In this document: piece by piece, positions 11,601 to 20,699 of the stretch
How positions within the stretch are numbered: position 1 is the first letter of the stretch
How the letters are laid out: each line of letters opens with the position of its first letter
DNA from: Leuctra nigra
Lineage: Eukaryota > Arthropoda > Insecta > Plecoptera > Leuctridae
NCBI GenBank assembly: GCA_934045905.1
Contig: OW203773.1
Location: 13,379,246-13,443,245 of the forward strand
Reading direction: 5' to 3'
Length of the DNA stretch: 64,000 nt
Translations under genes and position numbers: made by a program
The notes under the pieces: generated by a model
Database searches by the model: none
Told to the model about the DNA's origin: nothing
Seen by the model: the letters and a program-made list of their open reading frames with translations, nothing else

Positions 11601-14600
11601 TATGACGATGCGCCATTATAGGAGGTGAAGTTGGTTGAGGATTCGTAACTGATGTTAAGCGAGTGAGTAGTTAGCTCCCTGCGCTCTGCTGTTGTTTAAC
11701 GTCCCATCCCAAGGACGGTGTAACGCCCGTCGAGAGACTGATAACAGGTGGAGGGGTGTCGTTACACTAACCCCCAGCCACCCCAGTCTCTCTGGCCCAA
11801 CGGCAGTAACTAGCAGGACAGAGTTGAATGGTCACCCATCTAACCGCTGACCCCGCTCAATGTTGCTTAACCTCGGTGATCTGACGAGAACCGAGGTATC
11901 CATTACACCAGCCGTTGGGTTAAATCGTTGGGTATTTAATCGAGCATAACGCCAATCTCACGTTCTTTCGAACAAAATAGCATTTAATCTCCCATGTCAG
12001 TTTATTATTTTGTTTGTTCTGACGTCAGGCGGCCTTGAACCCGTATGAAATTTGTCTCGAACGATCTCGAAATTAGGTCCCCTGTAGATTTTTCACCTCT
12101 AGAAATGCGTCGAACATTTCTGAGGTACCTAGGTAAATATATTTTTCCGGGAAATTTTCTGATCATATTTTCAGTGATTTTTTCACTGAATCAGGTACCC
12201 GATTCCTGATTTTCCGACCCGCTGACATCCCTAATATCTACGGAAATATTTCTGGCTCACATCCCTAGCCTAAACAATTGTAGAGAAGGTAGAAACTATA
12301 AAAAGAAATGAATATAATTTTCCAATTCATAATTTTTCGGAAAATTAACACCTATAGCTACATCACGATTCACGACAATGGCTCACTTGTCAAGCGTCAC
12401 ATAGAGCATTGTCGTGGCACGTACTAGGAAAACGCTGTGTAACGCGTTGATGAGCGAGCCTTCGTACTGAATCCGATTTGATATGCGTTTGCAAGTATCA
12501 GCTGCTCTACAGGCCTTGGAACTGAGGCATCAAGAAGGCAGGGATGAAAAGTTAGTATGAATTTTTCAAGTTTTTCAAGATTATAGAATAAAATGCCCTT
12601 AAAATGACAATAACTTTTTAAAATAATGACAGATTAGTCTTCACAAAAATATCTAAAATGTTTGTCCCAATGACCATGCGAAGTTTTAAGTTACATCAGT
12701 AAATCGGTTTTAGTTAGGGCTGTGCGGGTACCCGCAATTTTGGGTTGGGATGGGTAGTTGAAACCCGACTCGAAAACAAAATATAAAACTCAAAAACGGG
12801 TTTTTTCGGGTTGAAGTAATCATCCATGGTTTGAAACTGCCGCCAAAAGTCTCCAGAACGTAGTTGCGCTCTCTCCCGCTAGGTTGCGTTAGTCCGCGGC
12901 ATGCGCTAAGCGCCTGCGCCGTGAAGTCGGTCGTCCGCCATTTTGAAATTGACGAGATGAAAACACTGATGGATGAAAATATGTGCGTCATCCAATTTAC
13001 AGTTTGTTGTTGAGTTTCTAAATTATGTAAAAGTGCCAAGTGCAATGAATAGGTTTGTTATGGATAGTGATGGCAGGGCGAGGTAGTTGACAATGATTTA
13101 TTGCGACGTAATAGTACAAGACCAGGTACAAGCAACGGACGGTGCCAATCGGTTTGTTGTGGATAAAGATGAGGAAGGCGAGGTATTTGACAATGATTTG
13201 TTGCGACGTAATAGTCCAAGACCATAGTAAATAGTAATAATAATAATAATCCATCCCTGGTTCCAATTTAATGGGTCAGGGGGTGGGTATTCCCACCAAC
13301 ACTAGGGCCGCAGGACTCCTGGAAACCGGCTGGCCACGCCTGGCGTTTCCTCCTCTTCTTCCTCCTCTTCTTCTTCTTCCACTTCTAATTGTTCCACAAA
13401 TTCCTTCCACCATGTTCGTTCCTCCCACTGTCTCTCAGCCTCCAACTCACTCCACCTTCCTCCTCTCTCCAACACATCCTCCTTGATCAGTCCAATCCAC
13501 CTGTCTCTTGGTCGCCCCACTCTCCGAGTTCCCCCTGTAGCCGCTTCAAACACCCGCCTTGGCACTCTATCGGTTCCCATCCTCTTCATGTGGCCGAACC
13601 ACCTAAGCCTCTCTCTTCCCAGCTTGAACACCAATCTTTCAACCCCAAGCTCTTTTCTTATCTTCCTACTTTGGATCCTATCCATTCTTGTCACCCCCTT
13701 CACACTCCTCAAAAACTTCATCTCAGCTGCCTGTAGCTGATTCATTTCCTTTCCACCTGCTGACCACGTCACTGCCCCATATGTTAGAATTGGCAGGAAA
13801 TACATCTTGTACATAATGATCTTGCAGACTTGTGGAAACTTCTCATTCCACAGCAACTTCCTCACTGCTTGATAAAATGCCTCTGCTTTCTTTCTTCTTT
13901 CTTGTATTTCTCTGTCTACTTTAGCCTTGTTGGTGAGCAGGCTACCCAGATACTTAAACTCTTCCACCTCCTTCAACCATCCCTCTCCAAGCTTGATCCT
14001 AGCATGACCGTGTTTAAGCTTCTTTCTTTCCATTGTCATTACTTCACTCTTCTCTTCGCTTATTCTCAAACCCATCTTCTCTGTCTCTTCACTCCACTTA
14101 TCAATCTTTAACTGCACTTCCTCCCTAGTTTCTCCCCACACCACCACATCATCCGCATAAATCAACGTTTGAGTATCGATCCCCTCATTCGGCTCTGCTT
14201 TCTTCAACAACTCGTCCATTACTATGATGAACAGTGTTGGTGACAACACACTCCCTTGCCGAAGCCCTTCACTAATACTAAACCATTCCGATCTCCCCAC
14301 TCCCGACTGCACACAACTCACACTGTTCTGATACATACATTTGATCCGCTCAACCAAGTCCTTGCCTATTCCTCTCTTCACCAAACACTCCCAAACTATT
14401 TCCCTTGGCAACCTGTCATACGCCTTCTCCAAGTCCAAGAAAGCCATATGCATTTCCTGCCCCCTCTCCCACTGCTGCTCCATCATCTGTCGCACTGTGA
14501 CAATTGCGTCTATTGTCGATCGCCCTCTCCGAAATCCATACTGTTCTTCTCGCAACCCCTCTTCAACATAATTCTTCAATCTCCGTTCCACTATCTTCTC

Positions 14601-17600
14601 AAACAACTTCGCACACTGACAGAGTAAGGTCACACCCCGGTAATTATTACATTTCCTTCGATCTCCTTTCTTAAAAAGGGGAACAATAATCCCCTTTTCC
14701 CAATCAACTGGAATTCTCTTCTGTTCCCATGCTGCTCGGATCACTCTACAAAGCCATCTTCTACCATCCTCCCCTGCAGCTTTTACCATTTCTATGGTAA
14801 CCTCATCAATACCAGGCGCACGACCATTCTTCATTTCCCGCATGGCTCTAGTTACTTCTGCATCACAAAGATCTTCCTCCATCTCACTGTCTTCCATTTC
14901 ACTTCCAATCTGCAGCTCTTCTTCACCCATTGATACATTAAGATCCTTTTTTACATTTAAAAGATTCTCAAAATACTTCCCCCACATCTGGTTTATCTTC
15001 ATTACATCACTTATCAGATCACCCTTGTCATTCTTCATACTCTTTAGATCGTCTCGAGTTCCCCTTTTTTCCTTGACTAGTCCATAGATCATCTTTTTGT
15101 TGCCATTAAAATCTTCCACCAACTTGTCTGCTAACTCCTCCATTGATTTGTCCTTCTCTTCTTCTACAATGCATGCCACATTTCTTCTGCATATTCTGTA
15201 CTGATGTTTACTTTCTAACGATCTGTCTAATTCGTACTTCTGCCATGCTAGTCTTTTCTCCTTCACAGCAACTTTTACTCTGTTGTTCCACCATCTTGTC
15301 TCCTTCTCCTTCCTTCTTCCACCTGCTCTTCCACACAATTGTTCAGCCCCAGCTACTATAGCATTCTTGAACTCCTGCCATTCTTCTTCCACATCCCTCA
15401 ACTCTTCTTGATCTTATTTCTGAATTCGTTCTTCACCGCAGGGTCCTGTAGTTTCCATCCTTTGATTCTCTTATGTGAGACAGTCACTACTGGTTTCTGC
15501 ACATCGATCCTGAGCGTGCACTCGAGCAGTCGATGGTCACTGTCGAGTGAAACGGCTGGGCATACCTTGATGTCTATGATGCTCTGCCTCAAGCTGTCCC
15601 CCACACAGATGTAATCTATCACGGACTCCGATCTGTCCTCACCGTAGCCGTATCTTGTTATACAATGGCTTCTTCTCTAGTAAATCAATCAATCAATGTA
15701 ATCAATCAATAGTAAATCAAACTAAATACTACCCTAGAGGGTTAACAATAATTTTTTTAAATAAAAAAATACCCGAAATTACCCGATCGATACCCAACAC
15801 ATTTTAACTACCCGACTCGAACCCGACCCGACCTCCAAAAATGCTACCCGCACAGCCCTAGTTTTAGTTTAAATTTCAAAAATCACAGGAATTATGTTTT
15901 AAATTTTAACCAATGGGAGGATTTGGCTGAAACTTTGTAAGATTGGGGACAATATTGGTTGCAATGACTTTGCAAATTTTCAAATTAATCGGACGAACCA
16001 ATCAAAAGATTTTTTTTAAAAATTTGAACCAATCGCAGGATCATGGACCCATTCCAAAAGAAATCAACGAAGACATATTTGGTGACCTCCTCCGATCTTG
16101 ATGAAATTTGGTACACATACTAACACAATGGCATGGTGTATTTGTAATTTTTTTCAGAATTTTATTGTTCGTATTCTCCGAGATACGGGGTCACTAAATT
16201 TTGACCCTCGGAGGGGTCAAACTGGTCGCGCTAGACGTTTTCGCTAATAATTTGGCTTCTAATTAAGTTACAGAGCTGCAAGTGGTCTCATTTTACAGGT
16301 AATAAAATTATCTATCCATAGATGCCACATAAGTGAACATTAAAAGTATTTATCTTGTAGATACAGAGGGTCAAATGTTGGTGAGGTCAAAGGTCATTTG
16401 CCAAAATACCTATTTTTTTAAATTTTTGAAACTTGGTGTGAATTTTCTACATACATGTAGGTACAATGTCAGAAAAAATTGAGGTGGTATCTCCACAGGT
16501 TTCTGAAAAAATAATTATTGTATTCGCAATTACATATAAGATAGCGTATTTGCTGCATCCAGGGCCTGTAAAAGATTGGCTAAAATTGGAATTTTGGTCA
16601 ATCTTGTGAAAATGGCATATAACTTTAAATCCTATGTATTATTGTACTTCATTATGTACCTGCTTTAAGTGTTCAAAAGTGTTTTGGTTGCTTTTGCACT
16701 GTCAGCCGCTCTCAGTTTGTATGTTCGACCACCTTGACCTCTATAATGGAACTAGTAGAGGGCCAAGTGGTTTTACGTACGATCGTCATGAATGGAAATT
16801 GCCAACTATCTCACTAAATACATAATACATAGATACAAAGCCTAAAAAAATTGGTGACACCCCCCCCCCCCCCCCCTCCTCCCCCTGTCAGGGGCTGGGG
16901 GCTTAAGTTATTCATTCCTGTAGCCGAACCGAAAAGACACAGAGGACTATTTTTTATTTAAAACATCAAATCTTCTTGCCTTATTGTGAAGAAAAATAAT
17001 TTAACAAAATTTTGGCCGTCATCTTGAAAAAATAATTTTAAAATCTAAGAATTTATCTACACTTGAAAACGGTAATTTGACGAACTACAAATGTCTCAAA
17101 CAAAAATTGAAGTACTCATGAAATACAATAACTTTGTAATTACTAATTCACCATTTTTTCTACCACCAATACTTTATGAGTAAGAGACGATTTAGGGCAG
17201 GAGCTTTATTCTATATCTTTTTTTGATCTCGTCCCGGCCGCCTTCATTTCGGGTAATGCTATCTTAATGGCAGTGAAACGAAGGCGGCCGCGACGAAATC
17301 AAAAAAAGATAAAGAATCGGCAACCTTTTTTGGTGGAGGAGCCAATTTCCCAAAAAAATAAAATTAGGAGCCGCAGTTGAGGCAATCAAACACCGAAATA
17401 CACCGAAAATAATGCATTGAATTAGGTACTAGTTTATTTTTGATATTTTGACGAAGCCCCTCAGTTGGGGGGAAGGCCCTGGGGGACAGGGCGTATTTTT
17501 AGAATTTCAATAATTTAAAAGTGATTCTGGGACTCTAAAATGAACCAACTTAATCAAATAATCGTCCAATTGTGCCCCGCCGGGCGTTTTTTCTTTGAAT

Positions 17601-19319
17601 ATTCAAATTTTTTCGATTCCAGATCTATATTTAAATTATAAAGAGCTATTCAAGAACAACCAGAGAGCCGCAGGTTGCCGACCCCTGATTTAGGGCATTT
17701 TTTCTGAGTGGGATAGGGACTACGCAATGTTAAAGGTGGGCTGTCATGGTCAACAAGTCGAAAATGTTGTACATGTTGTAACTAGAAGAAGAATGTCGAA
17801 AACGCGAACGCGATGCGATGTTTGGTTCAGGCGCTAGAGCCCCGCGAAGTTTGAAAAACCTGGTTGTTGTGACGTAGGTCCCACCCAACCTTTGCAGGCT
17901 TTTGAGGCTGAGTTGGGTGTGAATGACGCGTTTCCCACCCCCTATCCGTCTTTGCTGGGCTATAACTTCGTTTAGGAATATCCTACAGAGCTCTAGTTTT
18001 CGCCGCTGTGATTGCATGCCTAATGTCATCATGTTTTTTGAATAATAAAAAAATGGAGCTCAACCGTGATAGCCCACCTTTAATTGCTCTCGGGGGGCCT
18101 TGAACGGCGTGAATTTTACCACTTTTTTTATTAGGTACATCGTAGCGCCGAAACCGTTCATCCGATCTAAAAATCTTAAAGGCATATGAAAGGTACATTC
18201 TATGTGTTAACTTTCCTGATTTTGCAACAATGTGCATTATTTCAATTTTGGAGAAAAACATCTTGCATAAAAATCGAACATATTTTTAAGTCGTTATTCA
18301 GGAGGAGAATGTACAATCAGAACACTTTTGAACACTTAAAGCAGGTACATAATGAAGTACAATAATACATAGGATTTAAAGTTATATGCCATTTTCACAA
18401 GATTGACCAAAATGCCAATTTTAACCAATCTTTTACAGGCCCTGGATGCAGGAAATACGCTATCTTATACGTAATTGCAAATACAATAATTATTTTTTCA
18501 GAAACCTGTGGAGATACCACCTCAATTTTTTCTGACATTGTACCTACATGTTTGTAGAAAATTCACACCAAGTTTCAAAATTTTAAAAAAATAGGTATTT
18601 TGGCAAATGACCTTTGACCTCACCAACATTTGACCCTCTGTATCTACAAGATAAATACTTTTAATGTTCACTTATGTGGCATCTATGGATAGATAATTTT
18701 ATTACCTGTAAAATGAGACCACTTGCAGCTCTGTAACTTAATTAGAAGCCAAATTATTAGCGAAAACGTCTAGCGCGACCAGTTTGACCCCTCCGAGGGT
18801 CAAAATTTAGTGACCCCGTATCTCGGAGAATACGAACAATAAAATTCTGAAAAAAATTACAAATACACCGTGCCATAGTGTTAGTATGTGTACCAAATTT
18901 CATTCAAATCGGAGTAGGTCACCAAAAATTTAATTTTATTTTTCGTTGAATTGTTTTGGAATGACCCCATGTTAAAAATCGATCCCAAAGACCGCTTAGA
19001 TTACGTTGGAATGTGCGCAAAATTTCAGATCGCTTGGTTTAGCGGTTTGACTTGGGCAGTGCAGGCAAAAAAAAACAGAGAAAGTGCCATAAAAGTACTG
19101 TGGTGGCGCTCGCTCAACTAGTGCTGGTTTCAGTTCGTGCGTTTCCGTTGCAGACTGCTGAAGGAATTGTACACTCAGCAGACGGCCGTCTACGTGGACA
19201 AACTTGTCCCCGGCAAGATCAACCGACAGGCGTTCATCGACGTCGAGACCCAAATCAACAAGAAGAAGGACGACGTCGTCGAGAAGATCAACGTCATCGT
19301 CAAGTCCCTCCAAATCTAA
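2540..19319 (+). CDS. RPN1: Ribophorin I, C-terminal part (OST subunit 1), four exons, 5' incomplete
   Basis: Ribophorin I is a type I ER membrane subunit of the oligosaccharyltransferase complex that transfers the lipid-linked glycan to asparagine on nascent proteins. Four exons, 2540-2659, 8517-8660, 11305-11432 and 19154-19319, join in one frame (phases 0, 0, 0, 2) and give about 185 residues ending at TAA. The family signature [11 protein letters not shown], a 19-residue hydrophobic membrane helix, then [10 protein letters not shown] is present, followed by a charged, helical cytosolic tail as in animal RPN1. The tail's VSELQKVDK matches the vertebrate VSEMQKLD region as I remember it. 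All junctions use GT-AG. Earlier exons (signal peptide and lumenal domain) are outside the window. Introns are 5.9, 2.6 and 7.7 kb and filled with transposons. Identification is firm. Confidence 0.95.
2963..3664. mobile_element. DNA transposon/MITE with TA-bounded terminal inverted repeats
   Basis: The ends read TACCGTATTAACTCGTGTAT and its reverse complement, about 28 bp inverted repeats, each flanked by TA. The word TATAAGACGCA recurs just inside both ends. A TA target suggests the Tc1/mariner/pogo group. No transposase frame is visible, so it looks non-autonomous. It lies in RPN1 intron 1. Confidence 0.7.
4296..5493. mobile_element. hAT-type non-autonomous element, TSD GTTGTAAA
   Basis: An exact 8-bp duplication, GTTGTAAA, stands at 4288-4295 and 5494-5501. 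The termini are TAGTG...CACTA, followed inside by many GTAAATTAC/GTAATTTAC words on both sides. Eight-bp duplications and a TAGTG-like end are typical of hAT elements. No transposase frame is visible. It carries a separate nested insertion. Confidence 0.8.
4452..5267. mobile_element. Nested repeat with CAGGCGCGTAG ends
   Basis: The piece is bounded by CAGGCGCGTAG and its reverse complement CTACGCGCCTG. The interior repeats a unit with CCCTGCGGGG near 4810, 4980 and 5150, and ends with a C13 tract. Related ends occur at 21593-21912 and 51781-52052, so this is a multi-copy family inserted into the surrounding hAT. Its class is unknown. Confidence 0.6.
5515..5659 (-). repeat. Fragment of tRNA-derived SINE tail (reverse)
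   Basis: The stretch ending in GGCGGTCATGGCCTATTAG matches in reverse the tail of the SINE at 52100-52400 and also 37330-37560. The next hAT element begins inside it, after CCTATTAG. Confidence 0.5.
5660..6609. mobile_element. hAT element carrying a zinc-finger fragment, TSD CCTATTAG
   Basis: The element begins TAGAGCCCCGTG and ends GGAGCTCTA. CCTATTAG is present at 5652-5659 and 6610-6617. TAGAGCC-type ends are shared with the elements starting at 6618 and 10474. A reverse-strand frame inside encodes a CGGBP1/BED-like zinc finger, which fits a decayed hAT source. Confidence 0.8.
5904..6128 (-). pseudogene. CGGBP1/BED-like zinc-finger fragment in a hAT element
   Basis: The reading frame ends TAA at 5904 and encodes about 75 residues; it opens at a GTG, so the true start is unknown. 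The informative part has an N-terminal [10 protein letters not shown], then [15 protein letters not shown] and a C-x2-C ... H-x5-H finger ending KHVTCERH. That order (DG, C-x2-C, ERKDT, KH, H) resembles CGG-repeat-binding protein 1 and hAT BED fingers. I infer a transposon remnant because it lies between hAT ends with an intact duplication and has no downstream transposase frame. It could instead be a short functional DNA-binding protein; no evidence of expression can be seen. Confidence 0.55.
6618..7989. mobile_element. hAT element adjacent to the previous one, disrupted by a LINE fragment
   Basis: The terminal inverted repeats are TAGAGCCAGTTTTAAATGG and, near 7964-7983, its complement ending CTGGCTC. 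It begins directly after the second CCTATTAG. Its right flank reads CCTATTAA, 4 bp beyond the expected end, so the right duplication is imperfect. Words such as CGCGATTTTGTGGTGAT are shared with the elements at 9648 and 10474. Confidence 0.7.
6898..7365 (+). pseudogene. 5'-truncated LINE copy, RT C-terminus and (ATT)n tail
   Basis: The segment matches, almost residue for residue, the last ~130 codons of the LINE frame at 13302-15401, but on the opposite strand: [18 protein letters not shown], then [11 protein letters not shown], then a run of glutamates, and a stop at 7301-7303. It then continues into the same 3' end, GGATGGATTATTATTATT. It is a dead-on-arrival copy in a hAT element inside RPN1 intron 1. 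Confidence 0.85.
8517..8660 (+). CDS. RPN1: RPN1 exon, cytosolic tail part 1
   Basis: The exon has 48 codons in phase 0, acceptor TTTGCAG and donor ATG/GTGAGT. It encodes the charged segment starting [18 protein letters not shown], corresponding to the start of the cytosolic tail. It is much more GC-rich than the surrounding introns. Confidence 0.92.
8815..8883. repeat. Short hairpin repeat
   Basis: GGCTGCGTTTCACCAA at the left is answered by TTGGTGAAATGCAGCC at the right, with AAACC/GGTTT words inside. The result is a ~70-bp imperfect hairpin in RPN1 intron 2, possibly a tiny MITE. Confidence 0.5.
9648..10230. mobile_element. hAT-type element, TSD GGAATGGG
   Basis: GGAATGGG occurs at 9640-9647 and 10231-10238. 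The ends are CAAAGCCAGTTGTTTGTGG and the near-complement CCATAAACAACTGGCCCTG. The interior has the GTGGTGAT and TTCGCG words of the TAGAGCC family. No transposase frame is present. Confidence 0.75.
10474..11247. mobile_element. hAT-type element, TSD ATTATTGC
   Basis: ATTATTGC occurs at 10466-10473 and 11248-11255, both exact. The ends are TAGAGCCAAGATTAT and ATAATCTTGGCTCTA. It contains a C10 tract near 10778 and no long frame. Its right end lies 57 bp before RPN1 exon 11305-11432. Confidence 0.8.
11305..11432 (+). CDS. RPN1: RPN1 exon, cytosolic tail part 2
   Basis: The acceptor is TTTGCAG and the donor is GACAA/GTACGA, leaving two bases of a split lysine codon that the exon at 19154 completes. 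It encodes [17 protein letters not shown] and the VSELQKVDK segment. The open frame runs on past the donor to 11487, but the continuation does not resemble RPN1. Confidence 0.9.
11515..11922 (-). repeat. 5S-rRNA-derived SINE, copy 1
   Basis: Read on the - strand from about 11922, the head follows 5S rRNA: GGATACCTCGGTTCTCGTC, AGATCACCGAGGTTAAGCAA, GCGGGGTCAG, then GATGGGTGACC, ending near GCCGTTGG. Those words cover the internal promoter region (box A, intermediate element, box C). A shared body follows and ends in (AAT)n. Copies 2 and 3 lie at 40820-41180 and 42125-42500. 5S-derived SINEs (SINE3 class) are known in fishes and some insects. Confidence 0.8.
11930..12714. other. Non-coding intron sequence with repeat fragments
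   Basis: I see no gene. A stretch near 12000-12090 resembles 8366-8460 (GTTCTGACGTCAGGCGGCC versus GGTCTGACGTCAGGAGGCC), so it is a repeat. From about 12590 the sequence matches the start of the repeat at 54020-54472. Confidence 0.5.
13302..15401 (-). CDS. LINE ORF2 protein: reverse transcriptase and C-terminal region
   Basis: The frame is open for about 699 codons. It starts inside the element; the first codon is a TTG with a stop two codons upstream, so the true start lies in the disrupted frame at 15398-15622. Reverse-transcriptase motifs occur in order: [60 protein letters not shown] (catalytic D), [13 protein letters not shown] and [12 protein letters not shown] (catalytic YADD). The tail has [25 protein letters not shown] and GRPRDRWIG, common in LINEs of the RTE/L2-like range; I cannot fix the clade. 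It ends with 13 glutamate codons, or nearly so, encoded by GAA/GAG repeats. The catalytic motifs look intact. Confidence 0.9.
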   Translation of the reverse strand: MRDVEEEWQEFKNAIVAGAEQLCGRAGGRRKEKETRWWNNRVKVAVKEKRLAWQKYELDRSLESKHQYRICRRNVACIVEEEKDKSMEELADKLVEDFNGNKKMIYGLVKEKRGTRDDLKSMKNDKGDLISDVMKINQMWGKYFENLLNVKKDLNVSMGEEELQIGSEMEDSEMEEDLCDAEVTRAMREMKNGRAPGIDEVTIEMVKAAGEDGRRWLCRVIRAAWEQKRIPVDWEKGIIVPLFKKGDRRKCNNYRGVTLLCQCAKLFEKIVERRLKNYVEEGLREEQYGFRRGRSTIDAIVTVRQMMEQQWERGQEMHMAFLDLEKAYDRLPREIVWECLVKRGIGKDLVERIKCMYQNSVSCVQSGVGRSEWFSISEGLRQGSVLSPTLFIIVMDELLKKAEPNEGIDTQTLIYADDVVVWGETREEVQLKIDKWSEETEKMGLRISEEKSEVMTMERKKLKHGHARIKLGEGWLKEVEEFKYLGSLLTNKAKVDREIQERRKKAEAFYQAVRKLLWNEKFPQVCKIIMYKMYFLPILTYGAVTWSAGGKEMNQLQAAEMKFLRSVKGVTRMDRIQSRKIRKELGVERLVFKLGRERLRWFGHMKRMGTDRVPRRVFEAATGGTRRVGRPRDRWIGLIKEDVLERGGRWSELEAERQWEERTWWKEFVEQLEVEEEEEEEEEEETPGVASRFPGVLRP
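15398..15622 (-). pseudogene. LINE endonuclease C-terminal end, frameshifted from the RT
   Basis: The frame reads [14 protein letters not shown] and later [15 protein letters not shown]; the SDHRLL element is the histidine motif that closes an APE-type endonuclease. It stops with NKIKKS at 15398, overlapping the next frame, so one frameshift near 15400 breaks the protein. Similarity continues to about 15660 and the remaining endonuclease is absent. Confidence 0.8.
16051..18962. repeat. Long inverted repeat (foldback), arms ~640 bp
   Basis: The left arm 16051-16684 and right arm 18321-18962 are reverse complements with a few mismatches and small indels by eye. For example, AAGTGTTCAAAAGTGTT at 16668 answers AACACTTTTGAACACTT at 18321, and TTTGACCCTCGGAGGGGTCA answers TGACCCCTCCGAGGGTCAAA. 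The loop is about 1.6 kb and carries a C18 tract at 16859 and a nested hAT. CCCAT at each edge may be a target duplication. It lies wholly in RPN1 intron 3. Confidence 0.85.
17198..17687. mobile_element. hAT-type element, TSD ATTTAGGG, with nested hairpin
   Basis: ATTTAGGG is exact at 17190-17197 and 17688-17695. The right end is GGTTGCCGACCCCTG, and the left end starts CAGG but then has a hairpin insert (17200-17310, GGCGGCC arms) before CGGCAACC resumes. This is a classic hAT terminus with a second small element inserted in it. Confidence 0.75.
19154..19319 (+). CDS. RPN1: RPN1 terminal coding exon
   Basis: The acceptor is CCGTTGCAG. The first base completes the lysine codon split at 11431-11432. 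It encodes [20 protein letters not shown], then the GK..R..F...ETQI..KK.D.V.KI segment typical of the RPN1 C-terminus, ending in TAA at 19317-19319. Confidence 0.93.
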
Positions 19320-20620
19320 GTCGGCGTTTCTGTTCAACACGAGCATTCGGTATCGAATTATCGGCTCCGTTCACGGTGCCGACGTTGCAAACAAAACTAT
19401 GTCAACTACTTTCGTGACAAAACTCGGTAAATGTTTTTAGTAAACTGTCGCCAACACTTCGCCAATTTGCTTGATACACACTGCATGTTTTCCTATTTTA
19501 ATTCATTTGAAATGCTATTTTATTCTTATTATAACTATAAGCCTACATCACACTAATATATTAACATTCATTTATTGGACTTCACAAAGATATTTTGTAG
19601 CCATGTTCCGGCTGAGTAGCCCCAAATTGGTTCACTCTCCATTGTGTTGTTATTTCTTCATCTGTTCACTAGTTTTTCTAGTTTGATACCTACTTTTTAT
19701 GTAGCTACATATAAAATGATATTTGGTAGAGTGTGTATCGGTGTAGTGTGTGAAAAGTGGCGGCGGTTTACTTAATTTTTACTATGAATTGTGACTCGAA
19801 GTTAACGGTTGTTGGACTTTTCGTTATCAACTATCGATATCAAATGACAAATTAGAATACTCCAAAATTAACACCTTTAACACTTTTTCTATACAAACAA
19901 AAAGTTAAGTCGAGTCAAGACAATTTATCATAATTTCGAGAGAGAATCATAATTGCTGATCTGATATCTGATTTTTATCATTTTGCTGTCACATTGATTT
20001 GGTTTGTAAAAACTCTTTGTGGACTTGACACATTTTTATTGAAATAAAGCTGCAACGTTCAATCTTCCTACCTTGATTTTAGATTTGGTGCCTTGAAATT
20101 ACTAGTACGTACTATGTACCTAAAAATAATTACTGAATTTTGTTATAATAATTTTATTCGTTACACATTGACTAATTTGCACAAATTCAATATCTTGGCA
20201 GAAAAATAATAGCAATCGGTTTACTACAGCTCTCTCTCTCTTGTCAATGATGATCATGTTCAATTGAGTTTTGTGTCTATGATTATAGCCAAATTATAAC
20301 GCATTTTATATGATATTGTTTTCCCATTGTTTTTTCAATAATGCGCTAAACAATAATTATTCAACCGCATTTTGTGATCCATAATTTTGTTGTGAAGTTT
20401 CGGGAGGTGACGGAAAAGGTGTACGGAGAGCGTTTGAAATGGTCTCTTCGTTGCGTGTGTGAATTGGTGTAACTTATATTGTGTTTTGCACGTTCACGTT
20501 AAAAGTATCCTCCATTGCTTTTGTTTTTACATTCCTTTCATTTCTCGACGTTTGGAAACAAAACTGTATCGCGCAATTTTGATGCTGGATGGAATACACT
20601 AATAAAGTTTGTGACTGAAT
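19320..20620 (+). terminator. RPN1: RPN1 3' untranslated region with candidate poly(A) signals
   Basis: No other gene is visible here. AATAAA occurs at 20043-20048 and again at 20601-20606, the second followed by TTTGTGAC and TGATGTTTTC (GU/U-rich). Either could end the RPN1 transcript; the sequence alone does not decide. Confidence 0.5.
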
Positions 20621-20699
20621 TTGATGTTTTCTTTTTATTGGCATTGCGTACATTTTGGTTCGATCTTTACCATGATCGATCTTTAAGAATGTAAAATAG

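Larger units (their letters stand above)
13225..15707 (-). mobile_element. 5'-truncated LINE retrotransposon
   Basis: The element carries the end of an endonuclease, a full reverse transcriptase and a C-terminal domain, with a 3' tail of (ATT)n next to 13225. ATAGTAAAT near 13224 and near 15700 may be the target duplication, but nearby simple repeats make that uncertain. Confidence 0.8.
12715..15860. mobile_element. hAT element with TSD GTTTTAGT, containing a LINE
   Basis: GTTTTAGT is present at 12707-12714 and 15861-15868. The termini are TAGGGCTGTGCGGGTA and TACCCGCACAGCCCTA. The left part has two ~100-bp direct repeats at about 13030-13135 and 13140-13226. The middle is replaced by a reverse-orientation LINE. 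No hAT transposase frame remains. Confidence 0.85.
12590..19118 (+). repeat. Multi-copy repeat split by two large insertions
   Basis: The intact version at 54020-54472 is about 450 bp. Here the same order of words is split: 12590-12714 (CCCAATGACCATGC), then 15861-16050 (GGGAGGATTTGGCTGAAACT), then 18963-19118 (CAGAGAAAGTGCC and CGCTCGCTCAAC). The gaps are the hAT at 12715-15860 and the inverted repeat at 16051-18962. Confidence 0.7.
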
